A DNA stretch of 46,885 nt from Blastochloris sulfoviridis (GCF_008630065.1 NZ_VWPL01000026.1:1-46885), one strand, 5' to 3'. Positions 21,085 through 29,656 are shown, numbered from the stretch's first letter. Notes: a model not told the origin generated them from the sequence alone. Numbers and translations are program-made.

Positions 21085-21125
21085 CGGCTTCCGGTCGATC
21101 CCTTCGGGATCATCCGGAGACGATC
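21085..21125. repeat. Short palindromic repeat, copy 2, overlapping DUF2189 stop
   Basis: Palindrome related to 13124-13163 and 22055-22096. It overlaps the last codons of the DUF2189 gene (stop at 21110-21112), so the repeat encodes that protein's C-terminal VIVSG and its stop codon. Confidence 0.65.
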
Positions 21126-21922
21126 ACCCGCCGGTAGAGATGCCAAGTGGCATGGCCCAGCACCGGCAACGCCACCGGCAGCAGCAGGAACGCCGCGGCC
21201 ACCGCACTGACCAGCGCGCTCGCGACGATCAGGGCAAAGGCGAACATCGGTCCCGGATTGACCAGCACCGCGCGCACCGACACCGCCATTGCGGTCGCGA
21301 AGTCGACGTCGCGGTCGAGCAGATAGGGGAAGGACACCACGCTGATCGAGAACACGACAGCGGCGAGCATGGCACCGACGATATTGCCGAACACGAAGAA
21401 GCCGAGCCCGGTCGGGGTGGTGAGGATGGCGTCGAGCAGCTCGCGCGGGGCCACCGGGTGAAGGCCGAAGGCGATGGCATAGATGTAGGTGGCGAGCTTG
21501 ACCCAGACGATCAGCGCGAACACCAGCACCACACCGAGCATGGCGATCTCGCGACCGGACTGGCCGTGGATGGCGCCGAGGATGGCGCGCCAAGTCAGCG
21601 GCAGGCCGAGTTCGCGGCGGCGGCTGACCTCATAGAGGCCGACCGCGACGAACGGGCCGATCAGCACGAAGCCGGCGGTCATCGGAAAGACCAGAAAGGT
21701 CCAGTTGATGAAATATTCGAGCGAAACGATGGCAAGCCCGGCCGCCGCATAGATGCCGCCGAAGAACAGGCCGAACTGCGGCGCGGCGGTGAAGTCGTCG
21801 ATGCCGGCGGCGATGACGGCCTTGATGTCGGCGCGGGTCAGCCGGCGAATGGACGGCAGCGCCATCGCCAGCGGCCTGCCCTCCCGGACGGGGCCGCCCG
21901 TCGCGTTCACGTGCATGGTCAT
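21110..21922 (-). CDS. DUF2189 integral membrane protein
   Basis: Inner-membrane protein of 270 residues with about six hydrophobic spans (for example FGLFFGGIYAAAGLAIVSLE, LVFPMTAGFVLIGPFVAVGL, IAMLGVVLVFALIVWV). The segment VGLYEVSRRRELG is a recognisable DUF2189 feature. Function unknown; relatives often lie near respiratory or stress genes, which is not the case here. GGAG precedes the start by 7 nt. The C-terminus is supplied by a dispersed palindrome, which may have replaced the original end. Confidence 0.85.
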   Translation of the reverse strand: MTMHVNATGGPVREGRPLAMALPSIRRLTRADIKAVIAAGIDDFTAAPQFGLFFGGIYAAAGLAIVSLEYFINWTFLVFPMTAGFVLIGPFVAVGLYEVSRRRELGLPLTWRAILGAIHGQSGREIAMLGVVLVFALIVWVKLATYIYAIAFGLHPVAPRELLDAILTTPTGLGFFVFGNIVGAMLAAVVFSISVVSFPYLLDRDVDFATAMAVSVRAVLVNPGPMFAFALIVASALVSAVAAAFLLLPVALPVLGHATWHLYRRVIVSG

Positions 21923-22054
21923 GCGCTCTCTCCCTCGATACCCCCTCCCCCGCTGCTGCCGCCCTGACTTGCGACTGCGTGGCAGTTTGAGTGGTATATT
22001 GAGGTGGCGTCAATCGACGTTGCCGTGAGAGGGGCGCGGCCAAACGCCCCGAAG

Positions 22055-22096
22055 AAACGGTTTCCGGTCGGTCCCTTCGGGATGCCGGAAACGATC
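22055..22096. repeat. Short palindromic repeat, copy 3
   Basis: Third copy of the TTTCCGG...CCGGAAAC palindrome, with a CCCTTCGGGA turn, in the 325-bp gap 21923-22247. Apart from this and the terminator at 22181-22205, the gap holds nothing recognisable. Confidence 0.65.
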
Positions 22097-22169
22097 TCGC
22101 CGAAAGATCCCTGATCCGGACAGGACTTCGGCGACCGGAACACGACTCGAAGACCTGTTCAGCCGGAAA

Positions 22170-22205
22170 CCAAATGAAAACGGCGCGCCGGAGACCGGCG
22201 CGCCG
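22170..22205 (-). terminator. Intrinsic terminator of the TorF-like gene
   Basis: Perfect 11-bp stem CGGCGCGCCGG / CCGGCGCGCCG with a 3-nt loop (22181-22205), followed on the minus strand by TTTTCATTTGG. It lies about 42 nt after the stop of the outer-membrane gene. Confidence 0.85.
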
Positions 22206-22247
22206 CAAAACGTCAGGTCAAGGCAATGCCTTGAACGAAGCCTTCGC

Positions 22248-23174
22248 TCACTTCAGGCTGTCGAGGGTGAGGTCGACCGACAGCTTGGCCAGGAAGGTGG
22301 CGCCGCACCACTTGGACTGGCCGAGGTCGTTGGCCCCGAAGTCGCCGGTGATCAGGTAGCAGTCGGTCTTGCTCAGGTCGGTGTCCGAATAGCGCAGGTC
22401 GAGCGTGAACACCTTGTAGGTGAAGCCGAGACCCGCGTTCCAGGTGGTGTAGGACGGCAGCGACACATAGCCGTAGAAGTCGTCGGTGGTGCCGAGATCC
22501 TGGTAGCCCACTTCGCCGGACACGTAGACGCCGACGCCGTTCGCGAAGGTCGGGAAGACGTACTTGGCGACACCCGAGTAGTAGATGCCCTCGGCGCCGG
22601 TGTTCACGTACGAGTCGGTGTAGTAGATGTTGCCGCCGATGCTGAAGGCATCGGTCAGAGCGAGGCTGGCCTTGCCGTAGACTTCGAAGAAGCTGGCATC
22701 TTCCTTGGCCAGCGTGGCGACGCCGTACTTGTTCCACTCCCAGGTGCACGCCGGGTTGGAAGTGTCGTAGCACTCGCCGCCCGGATACCAGTAGTAGATG
22801 CCGCCGATGTCGAGGGCGAGCTTGCCGAAGGTCGGGCGGATACCGCCGTAGAGATCGATCTCGGCCGCGGCGCGGTTCGGGAAGTCGATGCTGGCGCCGG
22901 CGATGCCGACGTAGCCCTGGAAGTTCGGCGTGAAGTTGAAGCGCGGCTCGAAATAGGCCGACACCGACGGCTCATTGTTCGACTGGGAGATGCCGCGGAA
23001 GAGGTAGTTCGACGACAGCGCAGCGCCGAACGCAATGTCGAAGATCGACGGCGGCGGCGGCACCTCGATGGTCTTGCTCTGGGCCCGCAGATCGGCGGCA
23101 TTCGCCGCGCTCGCGGCCAGCAGGACGGCGGCAGCGGCCGTCAGCGTTGTGAAGGTCTTCATCATGATACTCAT
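22248..23174 (-). CDS. TorF family putative outer-membrane beta-barrel protein
   Basis: Secreted beta-barrel protein, 308 residues. The signal peptide MKTFTTLTAAAAVLLAASAANA is followed by PPPPSIFDIAFGAALSSNYLFRGISQSN, the signature start of the TorF/Gcw_chp family, and many Tyr/Gly-rich strands. Its exact role is not established; the family is thought to sit in the outer membrane. The start at 23174 (MSIMMK) has GGAGG 9 nt upstream. The frame stays open a further 97 codons but without any similarity. It carries its own terminator. Confidence 0.88.
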   Translation of the reverse strand: MSIMMKTFTTLTAAAAVLLAASAANAADLRAQSKTIEVPPPPSIFDIAFGAALSSNYLFRGISQSNNEPSVSAYFEPRFNFTPNFQGYVGIAGASIDFPNRAAAEIDLYGGIRPTFGKLALDIGGIYYWYPGGECYDTSNPACTWEWNKYGVATLAKEDASFFEVYGKASLALTDAFSIGGNIYYTDSYVNTGAEGIYYSGVAKYVFPTFANGVGVYVSGEVGYQDLGTTDDFYGYVSLPSYTTWNAGLGFTYKVFTLDLRYSDTDLSKTDCYLITGDFGANDLGQSKWCGATFLAKLSVDLTLDSLK

Positions 23175-23468
23175 CCCCTGCTTCCTCCGCGGCGAGGCCC
23201 CAGCCCCCACGAAGCGTCGCACCATTTGTGACAAATCCAACGCACGCAGAGGAAGGATAAACAGCGGGCAGTTGCCTAATAAATGAGCAAAAATCGCCTT
23301 GTTTTGAACTTTACAAACTGCTGTTGCCGAACCGCAACAGCCATGCTGCCGCTCCCGGCAACCCGACTCCACCTTGAAGGGTACGGTAGGGCAATTTACA
23401 GTTTTCGGTTGGTCCGGCTGGCGGTATCGCGAATCGAATCCGCTGGAAACTTCGCGGCGCAGCACCTT

Positions 23469-23574
23469 TAGAGCGTGATCCGATCTGACTGCATCAGATC
23501 GGACGCTCTAAGTTTCTGGTTTGTCGCATTTTCTTTCGCACAACCGGTATCCACTTGTGCGGAAAATGCTCTAG
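23469..23574. repeat. Head palindrome plus one 62-bp Rhizobiales-type unit
   Basis: A near-perfect palindrome (TAGAGCGTGATCCGATCTGA and complement, 23469-23510) is followed by one TCGCATTTTCTTTCGCA...TGCGGAAAATGCTCTA unit. The same head plus three units is at 36783-37003, and plus four units at 40817-41128. It occupies part of the 455-bp gap 23175-23629, which otherwise holds the TorF promoter region and no gene. Confidence 0.8.
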
Positions 23575-23629
23575 CGGAGCTCGGCCCGCGGCCTCCGCGA
23601 TCCCGAAAGGGCACCGGGAGCCGGCGTGC

Positions 23630-24160
23630 TCACGCCCCCGTCGCCGCGGGCGGGTGGGACCGGCCGCCGAGCCAGGCGCCGACCCGCCGGCGTCCCGCCC
23701 CGAAGATCAGCGACGCCAGCGCCACGCCGATGACGAAACCAGCACCGGCATGGACCGCGCCCTCGATGGTGGCCGGTACCGCCGGGCGGAAATCGGCGAA
23801 GGCGGCGCGCCCGACCTCGCGGTCATAGGTGCGCACGAACACCGCCAGCCGTTCCATCGGTGCCGCCGTGTCGAGCGCGGTCTTGGTGGCCTGGAACGCC
23901 TCGAAGCGGTGGATCATGAAGGCGGCGTCGTCGCCGCGGTCGCGCAGGAAGGTCGAGCCCGGCTTGGCGAACTCGGCCAGCCCCTGTTCGCGGGTCAGCC
24001 CGGCGCGGGCGGCGTCGGCATCGAAGCGCTCGGCAAAGCCGCGCAGCTCGTCCAGCCGGCCGCCGAGGCGCTGGCTGTACTGCTGGGCGAACTCGGGAAA
24101 CTGCGCCAGCGCGATGGCGCAGGCGGCGCCGACGGCGAGGGCGAACAGGCGGTTGACCAT
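23630..24160 (-). CDS. DUF2937 family membrane protein
   Basis: Small membrane protein of 176 residues. It has one N-terminal hydrophobic segment (RLFALAVGAACAIALAQF), a soluble central region predicted to be helical (RLGGRLDELRGFAERFDADAARAG) and a C-terminal hydrophobic segment (AGAGFVIGVALASLIFGA). The layout and the FPEFAQQYSQRLGG motif fit DUF2937. The start at 24160 has AGGAGG 5 nt upstream; the frame is open 9 codons further up. Function unknown. It follows the WD40 gene by 63 nt on the same strand, so it may be the last gene of the zinc block, but nothing in it suggests metal binding. Confidence 0.78.
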   Translation of the reverse strand: MVNRLFALAVGAACAIALAQFPEFAQQYSQRLGGRLDELRGFAERFDADAARAGLTREQGLAEFAKPGSTFLRDRGDDAAFMIHRFEAFQATKTALDTAAPMERLAVFVRTYDREVGRAAFADFRPAVPATIEGAVHAGAGFVIGVALASLIFGAGRRRVGAWLGGRSHPPAATGA

Positions 24161-24223
24161 GGCGGCCTCCTGATACTCGACCAGCATGACGAGAAGCCGG
24201 GCGGAATGTTCCCCCGCCCGCCG

Positions 24224-25276
24224 CTACAGCGTCAAGATGCCCGCCGCGCCGTCCTCGGTGCCGTAGAGCAAGGTCGATGCGTTGCCGGCCCCCTTCGCCG
24301 CCCCCTTGGCCGCCCCCTTGCCAGCCCAGGCGAGCGCGCTCACCGGGCCGGCGCCGGGCGGCCTGACCAGGATCTCGGCGCCATCGGAGAGGCGGATGAG
24401 CAGGATCAGCCCGTCCTCGAAGCCGATGGCGGCGATCTCGGTGGTCGGGTGGCAGGCCACCGCCGCGATGCGGCTCGAGCCCGCCGCGAATATCGCCGGC
24501 TCTCTGCCCATCGGCCCGTCCTTGGCCGCGAACGGCCAGACGATCAGCGCCGTCGCCCCGCCGGTGGCGAGGCCGTTGCCGGTGGCGGTCCAGCTCATCG
24601 AGCGCACCCGGCCGGGATAGCCGGACATGCGCATGTTGGCGCCGTCTGCCACCCGCCAGCCATGGAGCTGGGGCTCGTGCATGGCGGTGACGACGAAGCG
24701 CCCGTCCGGGCTCCAGGTCACCGGCAAATGCGAGCCCTTCCAGTCCAGGACGTCCGGCTTGGTCGCGGCGTTGGGGAACCACAGCGTCACCCCGCCATAA
24801 TGGGATACCGCCAGCCGCACCCCTTTGGGCGCGAAGGCGAGGCCGCCGGGCGTCGAGGGCGCGGCGAAGGTTTTCGGGGCCCCCTTGCCGGGCTCGATTT
24901 TGCCGGTGTCGGCATGAACGGTCTTGCCGGCCGACCACGCCCGCGCGCCGGCCGGGCCGAGCGCCACCGTGTCGATCCAGGCCTTGCCGGAGAACACTTC
25001 GCGCGCCGTGCCGTCGGCGGTTGTCTCCACCACGCGGCCGTCGTCGCCGCCGGTCAGCAACCGGCTGCCGTCGCAGGCGGCGCACAGGATCACCCCGCCG
25101 GGGTGCGCGGCCACCCGGCGCTCGTCGGTGCTGGCGAACAGGATCCCGCCCTCGGCGAGCACCAGCACCGGCGTCTCGCCGAGGAAGCCGCAGGCGGTGA
25201 CCGTGTCGCCCGGTGTGAGGTGGCGAACGCGGTCGGCCACCGAAGGGGTCGGCGGGGTGCCCGGATTGGCCGTCAT
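24224..25276 (-). CDS. WD40-like beta-propeller protein linked to the CobW GTPase
   Basis: Predicted cytosolic beta-propeller of 350 residues, with no signal peptide. Repeating blade-like patterns are visible (GSRLLTGGDDGRVVE, GGLAFAPKGVRLAVSHYGGV, LPVTWSPDGRFVVTAMHEP, VRSMSWTATGNGLATGGA). It starts only 2 nt after the cobW stop, so translation is probably coupled. In other Hyphomicrobiales the pair also occurs together (from memory), which suggests a scaffold or partner of the zinc GTPase. AztD, the zinc chaperone of Paracoccus azt operons, is also a propeller protein but is periplasmic, so it is not a direct match. The Ala/Gly/Lys run GKGAAKGAAKGAG near the C-terminus is unusual. Confidence 0.75.
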   Translation of the reverse strand: MTANPGTPPTPSVADRVRHLTPGDTVTACGFLGETPVLVLAEGGILFASTDERRVAAHPGGVILCAACDGSRLLTGGDDGRVVETTADGTAREVFSGKAWIDTVALGPAGARAWSAGKTVHADTGKIEPGKGAPKTFAAPSTPGGLAFAPKGVRLAVSHYGGVTLWFPNAATKPDVLDWKGSHLPVTWSPDGRFVVTAMHEPQLHGWRVADGANMRMSGYPGRVRSMSWTATGNGLATGGATALIVWPFAAKDGPMGREPAIFAAGSSRIAAVACHPTTEIAAIGFEDGLILLIRLSDGAEILVRPPGAGPVSALAWAGKGAAKGAAKGAGNASTLLYGTEDGAAGILTL

Positions 25277-25278
25277 GG

Positions 25279-26496
25279 TCACGCCGCGACGCAGGCGGAG
25301 AAGCCGGATTCGATCTTGGCGCGGTCGAGCTTCCGGCCGATGAACACGAGGCGGCTCGTCCGCCGCTCGCCATCGTTCCACGGCCGCTGGTGGGTGCCGT
25401 CGAGGATCATGTGCACGCCCTGGAACACGAAGCGGTCGGGGTCGTCCTTGAACGACAGGATGCCCTTCGAGCGCAGGATGCTCGGGCCATCCACCGCCAC
25501 CAGATTCTGGATCCAGGGAAAGAACTTCTCGGGATCGAGCGGCGCCTCGAGTTCGAGCGCGACCGAGTCGATCTCCTCGTCGTGAATGTGCTTCAGCCCG
25601 CCGTGGCGGTGGATGATGCGGCCGGCCTCGTCGCGCTCGCTGCAGCCGCAGTCCTTGCCGTGCTCGTGGTGATGGGCGTGATCGTGCTTGCAGCCGCAAC
25701 CCTCGCCGTGCGCATGGTCGTGGCCGTGATCTTGGTCGTGGCCGTGATCTTGGCCGTGATCTTGGCCATTCTTGCAGCCGCAGCCCTCGCCATGATCGTG
25801 CGCGTGGTCGTGATCGCAGCCGCACCCCTCGCCGTGCGCGTGCTCCTCCTCAGCTTCCAGGAAGCCCGGCTCCAGCGTCAGGATGCGGTCGAGGTCGAAG
25901 GCGCCGCGGCCGAGCACCCGGTCGAGCGGGATGGCGCAGCGCTGGGTGAGGTGAAGCGTGGCGTAGGGGTTGAGGCCGCGGATGCGCGCCTCCACCTCGG
26001 CGAGCTCGTCCGGGGACACGAGGTCGGTCTTGTTGAGCAGCACGACGTCGGCGAAGGCGATCTGGTTCTTGGCCTCCGGGGCATCCTTCAGCCGGGCCGA
26101 CAGCCATTTGGCGTCGGCCACCGTGACCACCGCGTCGAGCCGCGTCTTGGCCGAGACGATGTCGTCGACGAAGAAGGTCTGGGCCACCGGCGCAGGATCG
26201 GCGAGGCCGGTGGTCTCGATCAGGATGGCGTCGAACCTGCCCTTGCGGCGCAACAGGCCGTCGATGACGCGGATCAGGTCGCCGCGCACCGTGCAGCAGA
26301 TGCAGCCATTGTTCATCTCGAACACTTCCTCGTCGGCGCCCACCACGAGGTCGTTGTCGATGCCGATCTCGCCGAACTCGTTGACGATGACCGCGAACTT
26401 CTGGCCGTGCGGCTCGGAGAGGATGCGGTTGAGCAGCGTGGTCTTGCCGGCGCCGAGATAGCCGGTGAGGACGGTGACGGGAACCTTGTCGGACAT
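25279..26496 (-). CDS. CobW/COG0523 GTPase, probable zinc metallochaperone
   Basis: G3E-family P-loop GTPase of 405 residues. Visible motifs are Walker [10 protein letters not shown] (12-20), the metal-binding CxCC as GCICC (Cys65, Cys67, Cys68), [10 protein letters not shown] and NKTD (155-158), with a C-terminal CobW_C domain ([19 protein letters not shown]). Between the two domains is a long His/Cys/Asp-rich insert (about 219-305) made of repeats such as HGEGCGC and DHGHD. CxCC COG0523 proteins of this kind (ZNG1, ZigA) deliver zinc to client enzymes under zinc shortage. It lies downstream of a zinc ABC transporter and a Zur-like operator. The start at 26496 gives [12 protein letters not shown]; the frame is open 15 codons further up. 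Confidence 0.92.
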   Translation of the reverse strand: MSDKVPVTVLTGYLGAGKTTLLNRILSEPHGQKFAVIVNEFGEIGIDNDLVVGADEEVFEMNNGCICCTVRGDLIRVIDGLLRRKGRFDAILIETTGLADPAPVAQTFFVDDIVSAKTRLDAVVTVADAKWLSARLKDAPEAKNQIAFADVVLLNKTDLVSPDELAEVEARIRGLNPYATLHLTQRCAIPLDRVLGRGAFDLDRILTLEPGFLEAEEEHAHGEGCGCDHDHAHDHGEGCGCKNGQDHGQDHGHDQDHGHDHAHGEGCGCKHDHAHHHEHGKDCGCSERDEAGRIIHRHGGLKHIHDEEIDSVALELEAPLDPEKFFPWIQNLVAVDGPSILRSKGILSFKDDPDRFVFQGVHMILDGTHQRPWNDGERRTSRLVFIGRKLDRAKIESGFSACVAA

Positions 26497-26551
26497 CGGG
26501 GCTTCCAAAAATCGGGGGCAAATCGGGGACGAGGCGGGCATACGCGCCCTC

Positions 26552-26568
26552 CCCTCTCATCGAGAGGG
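26552..26568 (-). terminator. Small hairpin between zinc-binding protein and GTPase genes
   Basis: CCCTCTC / GAGAGGG stem with a 3-nt loop in the 125-bp gap. There is no T-run. It may only modulate read-through from the transporter genes into the GTPase gene. Confidence 0.3.
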
Positions 26569-26621
26569 AAGAGCGCGACAGGCGTCGTCCGTCAAGCGCA
26601 ACCTTGCGCCGGCTGGGCCGG

Positions 26622-27602
26622 TCAGCTCGTGGCCAGCGCGCCGGTCAGAGCTTCTATATTATGGCGTATCATGTCGATGTAAGTGGGCGCCGGGCCGTCC
26701 GCCGCGGTCAGGGCGTCGGAATAGAGCGTGCCGCCGATCTTCGCGCCGGTCTCGTCGGCGATGCGCTTGACGAGGCGCGGGTCGGTGACATTCTCCAGGA
26801 AGACCGCCGGGATCTTCTGCTTCCTGATCTGGGCGATGATCCTCGACACCGCCTTGGCCGACGCCTCGCTTTCGGTCGAGACGCCGGTCGGCGCCACGAA
26901 CGCGATGCCATAGGCTTTCTCGAAATACCGGAACGCCTCGTGCGAGGTGATGATGCGTCGCCGATTGGCCGGAATGCGGGCGATCGCCGCCGTCACCTCC
27001 ACCTCCAGCGCATCGAGCCTGTCGAGATAGGCCTTGGCGTTGGCCTCGTAGACGTCCTTGCCGGCCGGATCGGCCGCACTCAGCGCGTCGCGGATATTGG
27101 CGACGTAGATTTTTGCATTGCCGACCGACTGCCACGCGTGCGGATCGAACGCGCCATGGTGATGGCCGGCATGGCCGTGATCATGACCATGATCATGGTC
27201 GTGGTCATGATCGCCATGCTCGTCGTGCTCGGACTTGAGCGGGCTCACGCCCTTGGTGGCGACAACCAGCGTCGCCTTGGTGCCGGACGCCTTCACCAGC
27301 CGGTCGATCCAGCCCTCGAAGCCGAGGCCGTTGACGAAGACCAGATCCGCGCCGGCCAGCGTCCTGGCGTCGGCCGGCGACGGCGCAAAGACGTGCGCAT
27401 CGCCATTGGGGCCGACCAGGGTCGTCACGTCGAGCCGGTCGCCGCCGACCGTCTTCACGAAGTCGCCGAGGATCGAGAAGCTGGCGATGGCCCTGATCCT
27501 GGCCGGGCTGGCTGCTTGATCCGCCTTGTCCTCGGCGGCGGCGGGAACGGCCGCCAGCAGCAGGGCGGCGGAGGCGAGAAGCACGCAGCGTCGGTCGAGC
27601 AT
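26622..27602 (-). CDS. znuA: Zinc ABC transporter periplasmic binding protein
   Basis: Cluster A-I metal-binding receptor that hands zinc to the membrane permease, 326 residues. A signal peptide (LLASAALLLAAVPAAAED) is followed by RAIASFSILGDFVKTVGGD. Metal-ligand candidates are His in GDAHVFAPSP, His in FDPHAWQS, His in TSHEAFRYFEKAYG and an acidic residue near the C-terminus. A His/Asp-rich loop (about 135-156, HDHDHDHGHDHGHAGHHH) is typical of zinc rather than manganese receptors. The start at 27602 has AGGAG 6 nt upstream. AztC is an alternative name for this alphaproteobacterial branch, so the symbol is tentative. Confidence 0.9.
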   Translation of the reverse strand: MLDRRCVLLASAALLLAAVPAAAEDKADQAASPARIRAIASFSILGDFVKTVGGDRLDVTTLVGPNGDAHVFAPSPADARTLAGADLVFVNGLGFEGWIDRLVKASGTKATLVVATKGVSPLKSEHDEHGDHDHDHDHGHDHGHAGHHHGAFDPHAWQSVGNAKIYVANIRDALSAADPAGKDVYEANAKAYLDRLDALEVEVTAAIARIPANRRRIITSHEAFRYFEKAYGIAFVAPTGVSTESEASAKAVSRIIAQIRKQKIPAVFLENVTDPRLVKRIADETGAKIGGTLYSDALTAADGPAPTYIDMIRHNIEALTGALATS

Positions 27603-27633
27603 CGCATTCTCCTGCATCGGGATCTTTTGGGGG

Positions 27634-28503
27634 TCAGGCTTCGAGGTGACGGGCCGGGATCAGCCGGCGGAGGATGCCGCCGACCGGGCCGATGAAGATC
27701 GAGACAAGGCAGATGCCGCCCGCCACCAGGATGATCGAGGGGCCGGAGGGCAGCTCGGTGTTGTAGGAGACCAGAAGTCCGGCATAGCCCGAGACCATGC
27801 CGACCAGGACGGCGATGGCGGCAAGCGCGGTGATGTCGCGCGCCCAGAACCGTGCCGCCGCCGCCGGCAGCATCATCAGCCCGACCGCCAGAAGCGTGCC
27901 GAGCGCGTGGAAGGCGCCGACCAGATTCATCACCACCAGCGCCAGGAAGACGAGGTGCACCGGCCCGCCCGCGCCCGACACCGAGCGCAGGAAATTGGGA
28001 TCGACGCACTCCATCACCAATGGCCGCCAGATCACCGCCAGCGTGACGAGCGACAGCGAGGCGACGGACGCAAGCAGCAGCATGGCGGCGTCGTCGAGCG
28101 CCAGCACGCTGCCGAACAGGATGTGGAACAGATCGACATTCGAGCCGCGCAGCGACACGATCACCACGCCGAGCGCCAGCGACACCAGATAGAACGCCGC
28201 CAGCGCGGCATCCTCCTTCAGCTCGGTGCCGCGCGCGACGAGGCCGGCGAGAACCGCCACTACCACGCCGGCAACGAGGCCGCCCAGCGTCATCGCGAAC
28301 AGGTCGAGCCCCGCCACCAGAAAGCCCACCGCCGCGCCGGGCAGGATGGCGTGCGACATGGCATCGCCGGTAAGGCTCATCCGCCGCAGCATCAGGAACA
28401 CGCCGACCGGCGCGGCGCCCAGCGCCAAGGCCAGCGTGCCGACCAGCGCGCGGCGCATGAACTCGAAATCCTGGAACGGCGCGATCAGAAGGTCGTGGAG
28501 CAT
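27634..28503 (-). CDS. znuB: Zinc ABC transporter permease
   Basis: Inner-membrane permease of the ABC-3 family (ZnuB, MntB type), about 289 residues with eight or so hydrophobic spans. It has RRMSLTGDAMSHAILPGAAVG, the family signature near the N-terminus, and GTLLAVGLMMLPAAAARFW later on. The ATG at 28503 is used; a GTG at 28509 is equally possible and no strong ribosome site is seen for either. It follows the ATPase gene after a 207-bp gap filled by a large inverted repeat, and precedes znuA by 31 nt. Confidence 0.9.
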   Translation of the reverse strand: MLHDLLIAPFQDFEFMRRALVGTLALALGAAPVGVFLMLRRMSLTGDAMSHAILPGAAVGFLVAGLDLFAMTLGGLVAGVVVAVLAGLVARGTELKEDAALAAFYLVSLALGVVIVSLRGSNVDLFHILFGSVLALDDAAMLLLASVASLSLVTLAVIWRPLVMECVDPNFLRSVSGAGGPVHLVFLALVVMNLVGAFHALGTLLAVGLMMLPAAAARFWARDITALAAIAVLVGMVSGYAGLLVSYNTELPSGPSIILVAGGICLVSIFIGPVGGILRRLIPARHLEA

Positions 28504-28537
28504 AGTCACCGATCAGATAGGACTGGGCGCGGCGAAG

Positions 28538-28708
28538 CCGCTTTCTTCCTTCCCCTCTCCCCTTGTGGGAGAGGGTGCCCGAACGAAGTGAGGGCGGGTG
28601 AGGGGTAACGGCGAGCTTGAACTCCGTTGCCCCCTCACCCGGCTCGGATCTCGCTCCGCTCAATCCTCGCCACCCTCTCCCGCAAGGGGAGAGGGGAAGG
28701 AAGAAGCG
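28538..28708. repeat. ~170-bp inverted-repeat element inside the zinc operon
   Basis: 33-bp arms (28545-28577 and 28671-28703) match with one mismatch, and the pairing continues outwards with a 1-nt bulge. Inside is a second, nested inverted pair (GGCGGGTGAGGGGTAACGG with CCGTTGCCCCCTCACCCGGC). The left end lies 34 nt before the permease start and the right end abuts the ATPase stop codon. It resembles the CCCTCTCCC-type elements common in Hyphomicrobiales (from memory). The transcript would form a very stable hairpin within the operon. Confidence 0.85.
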
Positions 28709-28710
28709 TC

Positions 28711-29448
28711 TCACGCCGCGCGCTCGCAGACGCCGGCCTCGTCGTCCCACGCCTCGGTAATGTGGCGGGCGCGCAGCAGATTGTCCGGCGTCAGCACCTG
28801 CGGCGTCGGACCCCAGGCGACCGGCTCGCGGGCGAGCAGCAGTGTGGTGGGAAAGTGCGCCCGCACGGTCTCCAGATCGTGCAGCACGGCGAGGATGGTG
28901 CGGCGCTCGCCGTGCCAGCGCTTGATCAGCGCGAGCAGGTCGGCCGCCGTCCGGGCGTCGATGGCGGTGAACGGCTCGTCGAGCAGGATGAGGCGCGCAT
29001 CCTGCAGCAGCAGGCGCGCGAACAGCGTGCGCTGCATCTGCCCGCCCGACAGCGTGCCGATGGTGCGGTTCTCGAATCCCGCCAGCCCCACCGCCGACAT
29101 GGCGGCCTTGATGCGTGCGCGATCGGTGCCGGCGATGGCGCCGAACAGGCCGGCGCGGCGCCACAGCCCCATCGCCACCATGTCGTAGACGGCGATCGGA
29201 AACGACCGGTCGATCTCGGCGATCTGCGGCAGGTAGGCGATGTCGCGCGCCTTGACGCCACCGCGCTCGATGACCCCGTCGAGCGGCCTCAGCGCGCCGA
29301 CGATGCCCTTGAGCAGGGTCGACTTGCCGGCGCCATTGGGGCCGACCACCGCCAGCAGCTCGCCCTCGGCCACCGAGCCATCAAGGTGGTGGACGGCCGG
29401 GTGGCGCTCATAGCCGAGCGTGAGGGTGCGAAAGGTCAAGGCCGGCAT
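28711..29448 (-). CDS. znuC: Zinc ABC transporter ATP-binding protein
   Basis: Cytosolic ATPase of the zinc importer, 245 residues. Walker A GPNGAGKST, Q-loop PQIAEID, signature LSGGQ, Walker B LILLDEP and H-loop AVLHDLETV are all present. It starts 13 nt after the stop of the small His-rich peptide and is separated from the permease by an inverted-repeat element. The C-terminal tail lacks the His-rich extension seen in some ZnuC proteins. Confidence 0.9.
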   Translation of the reverse strand: MPALTFRTLTLGYERHPAVHHLDGSVAEGELLAVVGPNGAGKSTLLKGIVGALRPLDGVIERGGVKARDIAYLPQIAEIDRSFPIAVYDMVAMGLWRRAGLFGAIAGTDRARIKAAMSAVGLAGFENRTIGTLSGGQMQRTLFARLLLQDARLILLDEPFTAIDARTAADLLALIKRWHGERRTILAVLHDLETVRAHFPTTLLLAREPVAWGPTPQVLTPDNLLRARHITEAWDDEAGVCERAA

Positions 29449-29461
29449 GGTGCGTCCCCGC

Positions 29462-29611
29462 TCACCCGATCAGGACCCCGACGACCGCGAGCCAGATCGC
29501 CGCCACCAGCACCCCGGCCACACCGAGCCGCGCCGCCAGCGACAGGCGCAGCAGCGAGGGGGCGAGGGAGACGGGACGGCGATGCGCGCGATGGTGGCGG
29601 TGCACTCTCAT
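29462..29611 (-). CDS. Small His-rich single-span membrane protein
   Basis: A 49-codon ORF. The N-terminus is basic and His-rich (MRVHRHHRAHRR) and the second half is one clear membrane span (GVAGVLVAAIWLAVVGVLIG, with LAARL before it). It starts 24 nt downstream of a Zur-like palindrome and ends 13 nt before znuC on the same strand, so it is the first gene of the zinc operon. The ribosome site is weak. I do not recognise a named family. The His cluster at the membrane could bind zinc, which is inference from position and composition. Conservation in relatives would decide whether it is real. Confidence 0.6.
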   Translation of the reverse strand: MRVHRHHRAHRRPVSLAPSLLRLSLAARLGVAGVLVAAIWLAVVGVLIG

Positions 29612-29635
29612 GAACGGTCCGGGCAATTCGGGTGT

Positions 29636-29656
29636 CACTGTTATACTATAACATTG
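29636..29656 (-). promoter_or_regulatory. Zur-like operator upstream of the zinc operon
   Basis: The minus strand reads CAATGTTATAGTATAACAGTG, with a perfect GTTATA-N-TATAAC core (29640-29652). It agrees closely with the proteobacterial Zur box (ATGTTATANTATAACAT core). It lies 24 nt upstream of the small-peptide start, where a bound repressor would block transcription when zinc is plentiful. Confidence 0.85.

Noticed and set aside
24224-25276. Assignment of the WD40-like protein as AztD zinc chaperone
   Set aside because: AztD is periplasmic with a signal peptide; this protein has none and is tied to the cytosolic GTPase instead.
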